A stretch of 59,984 nucleotides of DNA. Source: Plesiomonas sp051652165 (lineage in GTDB: Bacteria; Pseudomonadota; Gammaproteobacteria; Enterobacterales; CAMTGL01). The notes below the pieces were generated by a model. It did not search any database. It was given only the letters and a program-made list of their open reading frames with translations, and was not told where the DNA came from. A program made the translations under genes and the position numbers. Each line of letters opens with the position of its first letter. Positions within the stretch are counted from its first letter, which is position 1. This document shows positions 52,035 through 59,984 of this stretch, piece by piece. The DNA is taken from NCBI RefSeq assembly GCF_051652165.1, contig NZ_JBOFTR010000005.1, forward strand, positions 1-59,984. Direction: 5' to 3'.

Positions 52035-52460
52035 ATGAATACTGTCTGTCCGGCCTGCCAAGCTAAAAATCGCGTACCTGAAGAGCGTTTGAATGATGGT
52101 GCTAAATGTGGCCGCTGTAATCATGAACTGTTTGATGGTGCAGTCATTAATGCCAGTGAAACCACCTTTGATGCACTGATTAGTGATGATGTTCCGGTCG
52201 TGGTCGATTTTTGGGCGCCGTGGTGTGGGCCATGCCAAAATTTTGCCCCTATTTTTAGTGATGTCGCCAAAGAGCGGGCAACATCAGTGCGTTTCGTTAA
52301 AGTAGATACTGAAAGTGCCCCGCAACTGAGTGCGCGTTTTCGTATTCGCAGTATCCCTACATTAATGGTTTTTAAGCAGGGTAAAATGGTTGAAATGCTT
52401 AGTGGTGCGCTGCCAAAAGCACAGTTTAATGCATGGTTGGATCAAGCCCTGCAAAAATAA
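52035..52460 (+). CDS. trxC: Thioredoxin 2
   Basis: TrxC reduces protein disulfides in the cytoplasm. The 141-residue protein has an N-terminal zinc domain with two CxxC pairs (VCPACQAKN and KCGRCNHEL) and a thioredoxin domain with FWAPWCGPCQNFAP and the cis-proline loop IRSIPTLMVFKQGKMVEMLSGALPK. ATG 52035 follows GAGGGA closely; the frame is open 33 bases earlier. Divergent from yfiF, as in E. coli. Confidence 0.97.
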   Translation: MNTVCPACQAKNRVPEERLNDGAKCGRCNHELFDGAVINASETTFDALISDDVPVVVDFWAPWCGPCQNFAPIFSDVAKERATSVRFVKVDTESAPQLSARFRIRSIPTLMVFKQGKMVEMLSGALPKAQFNAWLDQALQK

Positions 52461-52541
52461 CGCAATCCCCATTAAGGTGCTGCATTTGCGGTAATAACGG
52501 AACGGTCTACAATAACCCATGCTTTTTTATCTGGGTTACTT

Positions 52542-53288
52542 ATGTTACCGAATGCTGTTCTTACTCTGCGTGAAGCACGCTTAGCACACTCAACGCGGCC
52601 ATTTCTAGCAAGGGGATGCCGCGTTGTTCGTTGCCAACGCTGTTTATTGGCTGTATCACACTGTTTATGCGCGCATATTCAACCAGTATCAGCAAACAGC
52701 CAGTTTTGTCTGATAATGTATGATACTGAGCCGCTAAAACCGAGCAACACCGGCCGTTTAATTGCCGACATTTTGCCCGATACGCAGGCCTTTTTGTGGT
52801 CACGTACCGAGATTAATCCAGCACTGTTGGCGCTGCTGCAAGACCCAACATTGCAACCGTATATCATCTTCCCAGAGAGCTATGCCGCGCCCGAGCGTGT
52901 GGTGCATGATCTGCTGACATCAACACCCAACCCGCTTACACCGCCAAATCCAGCAGTAACTCTGCGCCCTTTTGCCACTAAACCGCTGTTTATTATGCTG
53001 GATGGAACCTGGACTGAAGCACGGAAAATGTTCCGTAAAAGCCCTTATCTGGATCAGTTTCCAGTATTGCCACTGCGCCCAACCTCACAATCAGAATACC
53101 AATTACGTGAGGCCAGTACTGATGAGCAACTGTGTACCGCTGAAGTGGCAGCTCAACTGCTGCTAATGGCCAACGATCAGCAAGCGGCACAAGCACTCGA
53201 TACACTCTTTGTTCGCTTCAAACAGCACTATCTGGCCGGAAAATTTAATCGCCGGATCGATTCGATCACAGCGACAACAGAACGCTGA
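52542..53288 (+). CDS. tapT: tRNA-uridine aminocarboxypropyltransferase TapT (DTW domain)
   Basis: TapT transfers the 3-amino-3-carboxypropyl group of SAM to U47 of tRNA (acp3U). The 248-residue protein has the N-terminal zinc-like cysteine cluster RCQRCLLAVSHCLC, the SNTGRL motif (EPLKPSNTGRLIADILPDTQAFLWSR) and the family's DTW-type motif as LDGTWTEARKMFRKSPYL. E. coli YfiP (232 residues) has the same start. It is between trxC and patZ, the conserved order. Confidence 0.94.
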   Translation: MLPNAVLTLREARLAHSTRPFLARGCRVVRCQRCLLAVSHCLCAHIQPVSANSQFCLIMYDTEPLKPSNTGRLIADILPDTQAFLWSRTEINPALLALLQDPTLQPYIIFPESYAAPERVVHDLLTSTPNPLTPPNPAVTLRPFATKPLFIMLDGTWTEARKMFRKSPYLDQFPVLPLRPTSQSEYQLREASTDEQLCTAEVAAQLLLMANDQQAAQALDTLFVRFKQHYLAGKFNRRIDSITATTER

Positions 53289-53358
53289 TGCTTTTTGCAC
53301 ACAAAGCCACCAAGATAACCTAATCTCAAAATGTACAGCCTTACGGATGAGGGTCAAC

Positions 53359-56010
53359 ATGAGTCAACAAGGTTTACATGCGCTGTTGCGCCCGCAATCT
53401 ATTGCTGTTATTGGCGCATCAACCCGTGCCGGCCGAGCCGGATTTCTGATGATGCGCAACTTACTTGAAGGTGGTTTTAACGGGCCAATTTTGCCGGTAA
53501 CACCCCGCTATCAGGCAGTCAGCGGGGTATTGGCGTATGCCTGTATTGCCGATTTACCGTTGATCCCCGATCTGGCGGTTATTTGCACCCACGCACGGCA
53601 CAACCTCAGTTTACTCGAACAGTTAGGTGAAAAGGGCTGTAAAGCAGTACTGCTACTGTCGGGGGATAGCCGCGATTATTCAGCATTACGGCAACAAGCG
53701 TTGCGCTATAACATGCGCCTGCTTGGGCCAAACAGCTTAGGTATTCTTGCCCCATGGCAAGGGCTAAATGCCAGTTTCTCTCCGATTCCTGCCCGCACAG
53801 GAAAATTGGCGTTTATCTCGCAATCAACGGCAGTCGCCACCACGATCCTCGACTGGGCACGCCCACAAGATATCGGTTTTTCCTATTTTATTGCCCTGGG
53901 CGATAGCCTTGATGTCGATCTTGATGATCTGCTCGACTATCTCGCCCGCGATAGCAAAACCTCCGCCATCTTGCTGTATCTTGAAGAGCTGCAAGATGCC
54001 AGACGCTTCTTATCGGCGGCACGTGCTGCATCACGCAATAAACCCATTTTGGTGGTAAAAAGTGGCCGTACACCTCAATCCCGCCAATTGCTTGGCTCAT
54101 CAGGATTAGACAGTGTCTATGATGCCGCATTTGCTCGTGCAGGTCTGCTGCGTGTACAAGATACCCACGAACTGTTTGCCGCAGTAGAAACTCTGCACCA
54201 TACCCTGACAGTGAAAGGGGAACGGCTGTTTATTCTCAGCAATGGCGCAGCCCCTGCAGCCATGGCGGTAGATGAGCTGCTTAGCAGAGGCGGTAAACTG
54301 GCACAATTAACAGAAACCGAACAGCAAGCGCTGGAAGCGGCACTGCAGTTGCCAGCCGGAAACCCGCTAAATTTACGTGATGATGCCACCCCAGATCGCT
54401 ACCTAAAAGCACTGGATATGCTTCTTTCCAGCCCCCAGTGTGACGGGATCTTGCTGTTATATGCACCCAGTGCTATTGCACCCGTTACCCATACAGCCGA
54501 GCAGATCACCCAACTGCTGCAACAACACCCACAAGGGCGGCACAAAGATATCCTCACTACATGGTCAGGTGAGCAAATTTCACAGCGCGCGCGCCAGCAT
54601 TTTACCGAACACGGAATTCCCACCTACCGGACCATTGAAGGCGCTATCGCCGCATTTATGCACCGCGTCTCTTACCGGCGTAACCAAAAACAGTTAATGG
54701 AAACCCCCATATCTCTGGCCGGTTTACCGATAGATACCACTCTTGCCCATCAGCTATTACACAATGCACTAGAACAACAGCACTATCAGCTAGACACCTA
54801 TCAGGCACAGCCTATTTTACACGCTTACAACCTGCATACCCTTAACACACTGATTGCCGCCGACAGTGCTGAAGCCGTACATATTGCAGAACAGATCGGC
54901 TATCCGGTGGCCGTAAAATTACGATCGGCTGATATTGCACATAAATCTGATGTGCAGGGCGTCATGCTTAATCTGCGCAACGCCCATGAAGTTCAGCAAG
55001 CTGCAGATGCCATTATCGAACGCTGTCAGCAGCACTTTCCGTCTGCCAGCCTGCTTGGTTTAGCGATACAACCGATGGCCCCGCGTACCGGATCGCAAGA
55101 GCTGCGCGTCAAAGTCATTCAAGATGCCGTGTTCGGCGCGGTGATTTTACTCGGAGAAGGCGGATCAGAATGGCATATGGAGCACGACGCAGTTGCTGCA
55201 CTGCCTCCTTTAAATATGACGCTCGCCCGCTATCTGATTGTCAGCGCACTGAAAAGTGGTAAAATCCGCAATCGTAGTCCATTAGATATTCATGCGCTCA
55301 GTCGTCTGCTAGTACAGGTCTCTTATCTGATCCTAGACTGCACTGAAATTGAAACTCTTGATATCCACCCGTTACTTGCAACCGGCAGCGATATGACCCT
55401 ACTCGATGTCACTCTGCAACTGACCGCCCGTCAGCGCGATCCTTATACCCGCTTAGCGATCCGTCCGTACCCTAAAGAGCTCGAAGAGATCACTCACCTG
55501 CGCGATGGATCGCTCTGCATGTTACGTCCGATCTTGCCCGAAGATGAACCTCTGCACCGTGAATTTATCAACCAGGTGACCCGAGAAGATCTCTACCGCC
55601 GCTACTTCAGTGAAATTGGTGAGTTCAGCCATGAAGATCTAGCACACATGACACAAATAGATTACGACCGAGAAATGGCCTTTGTTGCCGTTCGGCATAC
55701 CGGCGATACCGCTGAAATTATTGGTGTCGCCCGCGCATTGGCTGATCCAGATAACCTTGATACTGAATTTGCTCTACTGGTACGATCTGATCTCAAAGGG
55801 CTGGGGCTCGGGCGCATGTTACTCACCAAATTGGTGAACTATGCCCGCAGTACAGGAGTCAAACTGCTTTCAGGAATAACCATGCCCACCAACCGCGGCA
55901 TGATCACCCTTGCGCAAAAGCTCGGCTTTAGTATCGATATGCAACTTGAAGAGGGCATTGTCAGCTTACTGCTACCCATTGACGAAAATGCAGGTAAGAA
56001 CACCCACTAG
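53359..56010 (+). CDS. patZ: Protein lysine acetyltransferase PatZ (Pka/YfiQ)
   Basis: PatZ acetylates lysines of proteins such as acetyl-CoA synthetase. The 883-residue protein (E. coli 886) starts MSQQGLHALLRPQSIAVIGAS at ATG 53359 with GAGGG upstream; the longer open frame overlaps tapT and is not needed. It has an NDP-forming acyl-CoA synthetase-like part (CoA-binding PQSIAVIGASTRAGRAGF; FISQSTAVATTILDWA; ATP-grasp-like YPVAVKLRSADIAHKSDVQGVMLNL) and a C-terminal GNAT domain from about residue 725 (MLRPILPEDEPLHREF; LGLGRMLLTKLVNYARSTG). It follows tapT by 70 bases. Convergent with cobO. Confidence 0.96.
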   Translation: MSQQGLHALLRPQSIAVIGASTRAGRAGFLMMRNLLEGGFNGPILPVTPRYQAVSGVLAYACIADLPLIPDLAVICTHARHNLSLLEQLGEKGCKAVLLLSGDSRDYSALRQQALRYNMRLLGPNSLGILAPWQGLNASFSPIPARTGKLAFISQSTAVATTILDWARPQDIGFSYFIALGDSLDVDLDDLLDYLARDSKTSAILLYLEELQDARRFLSAARAASRNKPILVVKSGRTPQSRQLLGSSGLDSVYDAAFARAGLLRVQDTHELFAAVETLHHTLTVKGERLFILSNGAAPAAMAVDELLSRGGKLAQLTETEQQALEAALQLPAGNPLNLRDDATPDRYLKALDMLLSSPQCDGILLLYAPSAIAPVTHTAEQITQLLQQHPQGRHKDILTTWSGEQISQRARQHFTEHGIPTYRTIEGAIAAFMHRVSYRRNQKQLMETPISLAGLPIDTTLAHQLLHNALEQQHYQLDTYQAQPILHAYNLHTLNTLIAADSAEAVHIAEQIGYPVAVKLRSADIAHKSDVQGVMLNLRNAHEVQQAADAIIERCQQHFPSASLLGLAIQPMAPRTGSQELRVKVIQDAVFGAVILLGEGGSEWHMEHDAVAALPPLNMTLARYLIVSALKSGKIRNRSPLDIHALSRLLVQVSYLILDCTEIETLDIHPLLATGSDMTLLDVTLQLTARQRDPYTRLAIRPYPKELEEITHLRDGSLCMLRPILPEDEPLHREFINQVTREDLYRRYFSEIGEFSHEDLAHMTQIDYDREMAFVAVRHTGDTAEIIGVARALADPDNLDTEFALLVRSDLKGLGLGRMLLTKLVNYARSTGVKLLSGITMPTNRGMITLAQKLGFSIDMQLEEGIVSLLLPIDENAGKNTH

Positions 56011-56038
56011 ATCACCCAAGGTTCTCCATGTTTGGCAA

Positions 56039-56641
56039 TTACCAATCAATCCCCTTGCGTGCTTTTAGTCCCGCATTAAAAGCATGCTTTACTGGGCGCA
56101 TCTCCGTCACTGTATCTGCCATTTCAAGCAAGGTACGGTGGCAGCCGCGTCCGGTAATAATTACCGTTTGTTCTGTCGGGCGCTGTGCTATCGCCTGAAC
56201 CACCTCATCGAGCGGCAGATAATCATACTGCACCATATAAGTCAGTTCATCGAGTACCACTAAATCCAACGTCGGATCAGCCAACATCCGCAGCGCATGC
56301 AACCAAGTTGCTTGTGCTGCCGCCATATCCAGCGCCTTATTTTGTGTCTCCCACGTAAAACCGGTCGCCATCACCTGAAACTCAACCCCAAGCGGTGACA
56401 GCAAATTAAGCTCACCGTTATCCCAATTCCCTTTAATAAACTGCACAACCGCCGCTTTTTGCCCATGCCCGACTGCGCGCGCTACCGTTCCCATTGCCGC
56501 GGTACTTTTTCCTTTCCCGTTGCCCGTTAAGACCAGTAATAATCCGCGCTCTTCCTGTGCATTAGCAATTTTCGCATCGACCTTCTCTTTCAGCCGTTGC
56601 TGCCGTTCCTGATGACGATCTGCCACTGTCATTTGCTCCAT
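56039..56641 (-). CDS. cobO: Corrinoid adenosyltransferase CobO/BtuR
   Basis: The enzyme transfers the adenosyl group of ATP to cob(I)alamin or corrinoid precursors. The 200-residue protein has an N-terminal helix (HQERQQRLKEKVDAKIANAQEE), the P-loop LLLVLTGNGKGKSTAAMGTVARAVGHG, VVQFIKGNWDNGEL, the Walker B-type LVVLDELTYMVQYDYL and VIITGRGCHRTLLEMADTVTEM, ending in KARKGIDW. AAGG lies 9 bases before the ATG; an internal ATG three codons on is less well placed. It is divergent from cobQ. The rest of the cobalamin pathway is not in this window. Confidence 0.96.
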   Translation of the reverse strand: MEQMTVADRHQERQQRLKEKVDAKIANAQEERGLLLVLTGNGKGKSTAAMGTVARAVGHGQKAAVVQFIKGNWDNGELNLLSPLGVEFQVMATGFTWETQNKALDMAAAQATWLHALRMLADPTLDLVVLDELTYMVQYDYLPLDEVVQAIAQRPTEQTVIITGRGCHRTLLEMADTVTEMRPVKHAFNAGLKARKGIDW

Positions 56642-56747
56642 AATGAATTACCTTCTGCAACACACTTTGCCATTTTATTCGCGCAACACAACCAAATTCC
56701 GGTAAGCTAAACTGTTTTTACTCTTTTTGAATGGAATAACAGCCCGT

Positions 56748-58229
56748 ATGAACAAAACACTGCATCCAGCCTTTACCCTTATGGTTCAGGGAACCACCTC
56801 TGATGCCGGTAAAAGCGCCTTTGTCACCGGATTGTGTCGCGTTCTACAACGGCGCGGATTTGCTGTAGCCCCATTCAAATCACAAAACATGGCATTGAAC
56901 AGCGCCGTCAGCAAAGAAGGGGGCGAAATTGGCCGAGCACAAGCAGTGCAAGCACAAGCCTGCAATATTGAACCCTCTATTCACATGAACCCGGTACTGC
57001 TCAAACCCAACACCGATATTGGGGCACAAGTCATTGTGCAGGGCAAAGTATTTGCCAATATGGATGCCATGGTTTATCACCACCACAAACCAGAGTTACT
57101 CGGTAAAGTATTGGAGTCATTCCATATCCTGACCAACCAATACGATGCAGTAATCATTGAAGGTGCTGGCAGCCCCGCAGAGATTAATCTGCGAGATCGG
57201 GATATTGCCAATATGGGTTTTGCTGAAGAGGCCGATGTCCCGGTTATTATTATTGCCGATATCGACAAAGGCGGTGTCTTTGCCCACCTGTACGGCACAC
57301 TGGCACTGCTGTCTGAAAGTGAACAACAGCGGGTCAAAGGTTTTATTATTAACCGCTTTCGCGGAGATATCACCCTGCTGCATAGCGGGCTTGACTGGTT
57401 AGAACAAAAAACCGGTAAAAAAGTATTTGGTGTACTTCCCTATCTGCACAACCTGCACTTAGAAGCAGAAGATGCCATCAATGCACAACAAAACACCAAC
57501 GAAACCACACAGCTCAATATTGTTATCCCCGTGCTCACCCGCACCAGTAACCACAACGATTTTGATGCCCTGCGGGCACACCCACAAGTTAATGTACAGT
57601 TTGTCGCCCAAGGCCAGCCTTGGCCTGCCGCCGATCTCGTCATTCTACCGGGAACAAAATCAGTGCGCAATGACCTGACCTTTTTGCAACAAAATGGCTG
57701 GGATAAAGCCCTTGAAAAACATTTACGGTACGGGGGAAAAGTACTCGGGATCTGTGGCGGTTATCAAATGCTCGGTGAATGGATCCATGATCCTAAAGGT
57801 CTTGAAGGCCACGCAGGAAGCAGCAAAGGTCTTGGCCTGCTCCCCGTTAGCACCACATTAGAAACGGAAAAGCAGCTAAAAACCGTACAAGGTACGCTCC
57901 ATTTACCACAGCAAAACCCTTGTCCGATCACAGGATATGAAATTCATCTGGGTAAAACTGAACATCCAACAAATCATTCTGTCATACACAATGACAATGG
58001 TCAGCAAGATGGTTGTATCAGCCAAGACCAACAGATTATCGGCACTTACTGGCACGGTCTATTTGATCATCCAAAAGCCTGCCAACACTGGCTACAATGG
58101 GCCGGCTTACATAATGCAGCAACCGTTGATATCTTTGCTTTACATGAAGTTGCGATTAACCGCATTGCCGATGCCATAGAAGAACATATCGATCTCGATG
58201 CGTTACTGATCCCTGCACGCCCGCATTAA
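56748..58229 (+). CDS. cobQ: Cobyric acid synthase CobQ/CbiP
   Basis: The enzyme amidates four side chains of adenosylcobyrinic acid a,c-diamide using glutamine. From ATG 56748 it is 493 residues. The N-terminal DTBS-like domain has VQGTTSDAGKSAFVTGLCRVL, FKSQNMALNS and VIIEGAGSPAEINLRDRDIANM; the C-terminal class I glutaminase-like domain has the nucleophile Cys in LGICGGYQMLGEW and the His in GTYWHGLFDHP. A TTG 21 bases upstream is the alternative start. It is divergent from cobO, which supplies the adenosyl step before it. Together they break the enteric patZ-pssA neighbourhood. Confidence 0.96.
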   Translation: MNKTLHPAFTLMVQGTTSDAGKSAFVTGLCRVLQRRGFAVAPFKSQNMALNSAVSKEGGEIGRAQAVQAQACNIEPSIHMNPVLLKPNTDIGAQVIVQGKVFANMDAMVYHHHKPELLGKVLESFHILTNQYDAVIIEGAGSPAEINLRDRDIANMGFAEEADVPVIIIADIDKGGVFAHLYGTLALLSESEQQRVKGFIINRFRGDITLLHSGLDWLEQKTGKKVFGVLPYLHNLHLEAEDAINAQQNTNETTQLNIVIPVLTRTSNHNDFDALRAHPQVNVQFVAQGQPWPAADLVILPGTKSVRNDLTFLQQNGWDKALEKHLRYGGKVLGICGGYQMLGEWIHDPKGLEGHAGSSKGLGLLPVSTTLETEKQLKTVQGTLHLPQQNPCPITGYEIHLGKTEHPTNHSVIHNDNGQQDGCISQDQQIIGTYWHGLFDHPKACQHWLQWAGLHNAATVDIFALHEVAINRIADAIEEHIDLDALLIPARPH

Positions 58230-58342
58230 TCATGTAAAAGCGGAAATTATGTTCAAAACATGGTATTTTTAACGGTTCAACGTATTGCTTCGATACCGTG
58301 ATTATTTAACCAATACATTTTGATGAACTGAGTATTCTTGTG

Positions 58343-59701
58343 ATGCTGTCAAAACTAAAACGCAACAAAAATCAGCAACACCTTGAGCTACTGCCCTGCT
58401 TTCCACTACAGGCAGACAGTGTAAACACTCTGTTTAAAACAGATGATTTTCGTACGCGTCTGCTCGATCTTATCGGGCTCGCCAAACAACGTATTTATAT
58501 CGCGGCCCTGTATCTAGAAAATGATGAGGGCGGTCAGGAAATTTTACACGCACTCTACAGCGCCAAAGCCACAACACCACACTTAGATATCAGAATCTTT
58601 GTTGACTGGCATCGCGCCCAGCGCGGGCGTATTGGTGAAAGCGCCTTATCAACCAATGCACAATGGTATACAGATCAGGCTGCGGCACATCCAGACAGTG
58701 AAATCCCCATTTATGGCGTTCCGGTGAATACCCGTGAAGCCTTAGGTGTATTGCACCTCAAAGGCTTTGTGATTGATGACACCGTGCTCTACAGCGGAGC
58801 CAGCCTGAATAATGTTTATCTGCATAAACAAGATAAATACCGCTACGACCGTTATCATCAAATTCACCACCCAGACCTTGCCAATAGCATGGTCAAATTT
58901 ATGCAAGACTCACTGATGAATGCCGGTGCGGTACAACGCCTTGATCGCAATGACAAACCGACGACGCAAGAGATCAAAGTTGCCATCAAGCAACTGCGCC
59001 ATGCTCTTAAAACCGCTACCTACGAAACATACGGCACCTGTAATAACAATGAATGTCTCAGCATTCGCCCGTTGTGTGGGTTGGGAAAACGTAGTCAACT
59101 TAATGAAGCGATTCAAGACCTATTAGCGTCAACAGAAGAACAACTGACCATCTGTACCCCTTACTTCAATCTGCCCGCTCCGTTGGTAAAAATTATTCAT
59201 CGGTTATTACAACTGGGCAAGCGTGTTGAAATTATTATCGGGGATAAAACGGCTAACGATTTTTATCTCTCACCGGAAGAGAAATTCCGAGTGATAGGCG
59301 CACTGCCCTATTTATATGAGATAAACCTGCGCCGTTTTATGAGCCGTCTGCAGCGTTTTATTTTAAATGATCAACTCACGATCCGGCTTTGGAAAGATCA
59401 AGACAACACCTATCACCTGAAAGGCGTTTGGGTTGATAACCGTTGGCAGTTGCTCACTGGCAACAATTTAAACCCAAGAGCATGGGGATTAGATTTAGAA
59501 AACGCACTCTTAATTCATGATCCACAAGCTGAATTACAGACACAGCGTCATACCGAATTGCAGCATATCCGTGAACACACAACACATATCACGCACTATC
59601 AGCAGTTACAAACACTCAGTGATTACCCAGAACCGGTCAAAAAACTGATCCGCCGCTTAAGCCGCATGCGTATTGACCGACTCATCAATAAAATTCTGTA
59701 A
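58343..59701 (+). CDS. pssA: CDP-diacylglycerol--serine O-phosphatidyltransferase
   Basis: PssA makes phosphatidylserine, the precursor of phosphatidylethanolamine. The 452-residue protein (E. coli 451) is of the phospholipase-D-like type with two HKD-type motifs: LHLKGFVIDDTVLYSGASLNNVYL (about residue 135) and YHLKGVWVDNRWQLLTGNNLNPRAW (about 355). It is a cytoplasmic, membrane-associated protein; no membrane helix is visible. The start is ATG 58343, or GTG one codon earlier. It sits near the rrn operon end as in E. coli and is followed by a terminator. Confidence 0.96.
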   Translation: MLSKLKRNKNQQHLELLPCFPLQADSVNTLFKTDDFRTRLLDLIGLAKQRIYIAALYLENDEGGQEILHALYSAKATTPHLDIRIFVDWHRAQRGRIGESALSTNAQWYTDQAAAHPDSEIPIYGVPVNTREALGVLHLKGFVIDDTVLYSGASLNNVYLHKQDKYRYDRYHQIHHPDLANSMVKFMQDSLMNAGAVQRLDRNDKPTTQEIKVAIKQLRHALKTATYETYGTCNNNECLSIRPLCGLGKRSQLNEAIQDLLASTEEQLTICTPYFNLPAPLVKIIHRLLQLGKRVEIIIGDKTANDFYLSPEEKFRVIGALPYLYEINLRRFMSRLQRFILNDQLTIRLWKDQDNTYHLKGVWVDNRWQLLTGNNLNPRAWGLDLENALLIHDPQAELQTQRHTELQHIREHTTHITHYQQLQTLSDYPEPVKKLIRRLSRMRIDRLINKIL

Positions 59702-59732
59702 CCCCTGTCATACCATTCTGCTGATATTAACT

Positions 59733-59757
59733 AACCCCGTCTTTACGGGGTTTTTTT
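59733..59757 (+). terminator. Terminator after pssA
   Basis: AACCCCGT-CTTT-ACGGGG followed by seven T, 32 bases past the pssA stop. Confidence 0.93.
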
Positions 59758-59861
59758 ATGCGATAAAAACAGAGCCTTAAAAAACGCGCTTGTGGGATAC
59801 ACAAAAAATCCAGCCAAGTTCATGTTGTAACCCAGCCTAAAACGTCCAAAATCCCAAACGC

Positions 59862-59889
59862 AAAAAGCCCATCCTTTCGGATGGGCTTT
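59862..59889 (-). terminator. Terminator of the rRNA operon
   Basis: AAAGCCCATCC and GGATGGGCTTT form an 11-bp stem with a TTTC loop; on the minus strand the stem runs into TTTTTG. It lies about 12 bases beyond the 3' end of 5S rRNA. Confidence 0.93.
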
Positions 59890-59900
59890 CTACTTATTTG

Positions 59901-59984
59901 ATGCCTGGCAGTTCCCTACTCTCGCATGGGGAGACCCCACACTACCATCGGCGCTACGGCGTTTCACTGCTGAGTTCGGCATGG
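59901..59984 (-). rRNA. rrf: 5S ribosomal RNA, 3' part (cut by window end)
   Basis: The minus strand reads CCATGCCGAACTCAGCAGTG at the window end and continues through AAACGCCGTAGCGCCGATGG and TAGGGAACTGCCAGGCAT, the highly conserved 5S rRNA body and 3' end. About 84 of roughly 116-120 bases are present; the 5' part lies past the right edge. The operon therefore runs toward pssA and ends convergently with it. Confidence 0.97.

Noticed and set aside
53209..53358. Longer N-terminus for PatZ overlapping tapT
   Set aside because: Family similarity begins at MSQQGLHALLRPQSIAVIG, which has a GAGGG ribosome site; the upstream part is tapT in another frame.
56642..56747. Cobalamin riboswitch between cobO and cobQ
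   Set aside because: The gap is 106 bases, too short for the usual element, and the conserved B12-box is not visible.

Overview
The window is a stretch of gammaproteobacterial chromosome made almost entirely of intact core genes at moderate GC. Gene orders known from enteric and related bacteria are kept: recA-recX-alaS-csrA, zapA-6S RNA-fau beside ygfB-pepP-ubiH-ubiI, rpiA-serA, and yfiF/trxC-tapT-patZ...pssA-5S rRNA. The enlarged PstC and PstA subunits, the chitinase and the murQP/murR cluster suggest an Aeromonadales-type organism (Tolumonas-like is my guess, not shown). I see no prophage, insertion sequence, CRISPR array or defence island, and no broken gene.

Layout. 1-136: a perfect 7-bp tandem array cut by the window edge. 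246-5813 (minus): csrA, alaS, recX, recA (LexA-controlled) and pncC/cinA. 5936-10619 (minus): ubiI, ubiH, pepP, ygfB. 10814-12192 (plus): zapA, 6S RNA, fau. 12304-16398 (plus): an RND efflux adaptor and pump. 16573-20400 (minus): ytfE with an NsrR-type operator, serA, rpiA, yggE. 20667-34460: a phosphate island with pstCAB-phoU (minus), ppk1-ppx and an aldo/keto reductase (plus), then pstS, phoR, phoB (minus); PHO-box-like repeats precede pstC, pstS and phoB. 34567-39608 (minus): sbcD-sbcC. 39734-42159 (plus): rdgC, trhP. 42160-45926: a long pyrimidine-rich non-coding stretch, then a secreted multidomain chitinase. 46175-49584: murQP with divergent murR around a palindromic operator. 49703-59701: yfhL, yfiF (with a repeat-rich basic extension), trxC, tapT, patZ, a cobO/cobQ pair and pssA. 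The right edge holds the 3' part of a 5S rRNA gene on the minus strand.

How the genes work together. The phosphate genes form a full sensing (PhoBR, PhoU), uptake (PstSCAB) and polyphosphate (Ppk, Ppx) system. RecA/RecX, SbcCD and RdgC deal with recombination and double-strand-end processing. UbiI and UbiH make ubiquinone. The chitinase and MurPQR handle exogenous chitin and N-acetylmuramic acid. The most unusual signals are not new gene families but sequence-level oddities: three slippage-prone repeat tracts (7-bp, 8-bp, and 48/81-bp coding repeats in yfiF), a 200-bp pyrimidine tract ahead of the chitinase, an insertion in RecX, and a glutamine-rich oversized SbcC. I did not find convincing evidence of a wholly undescribed system.
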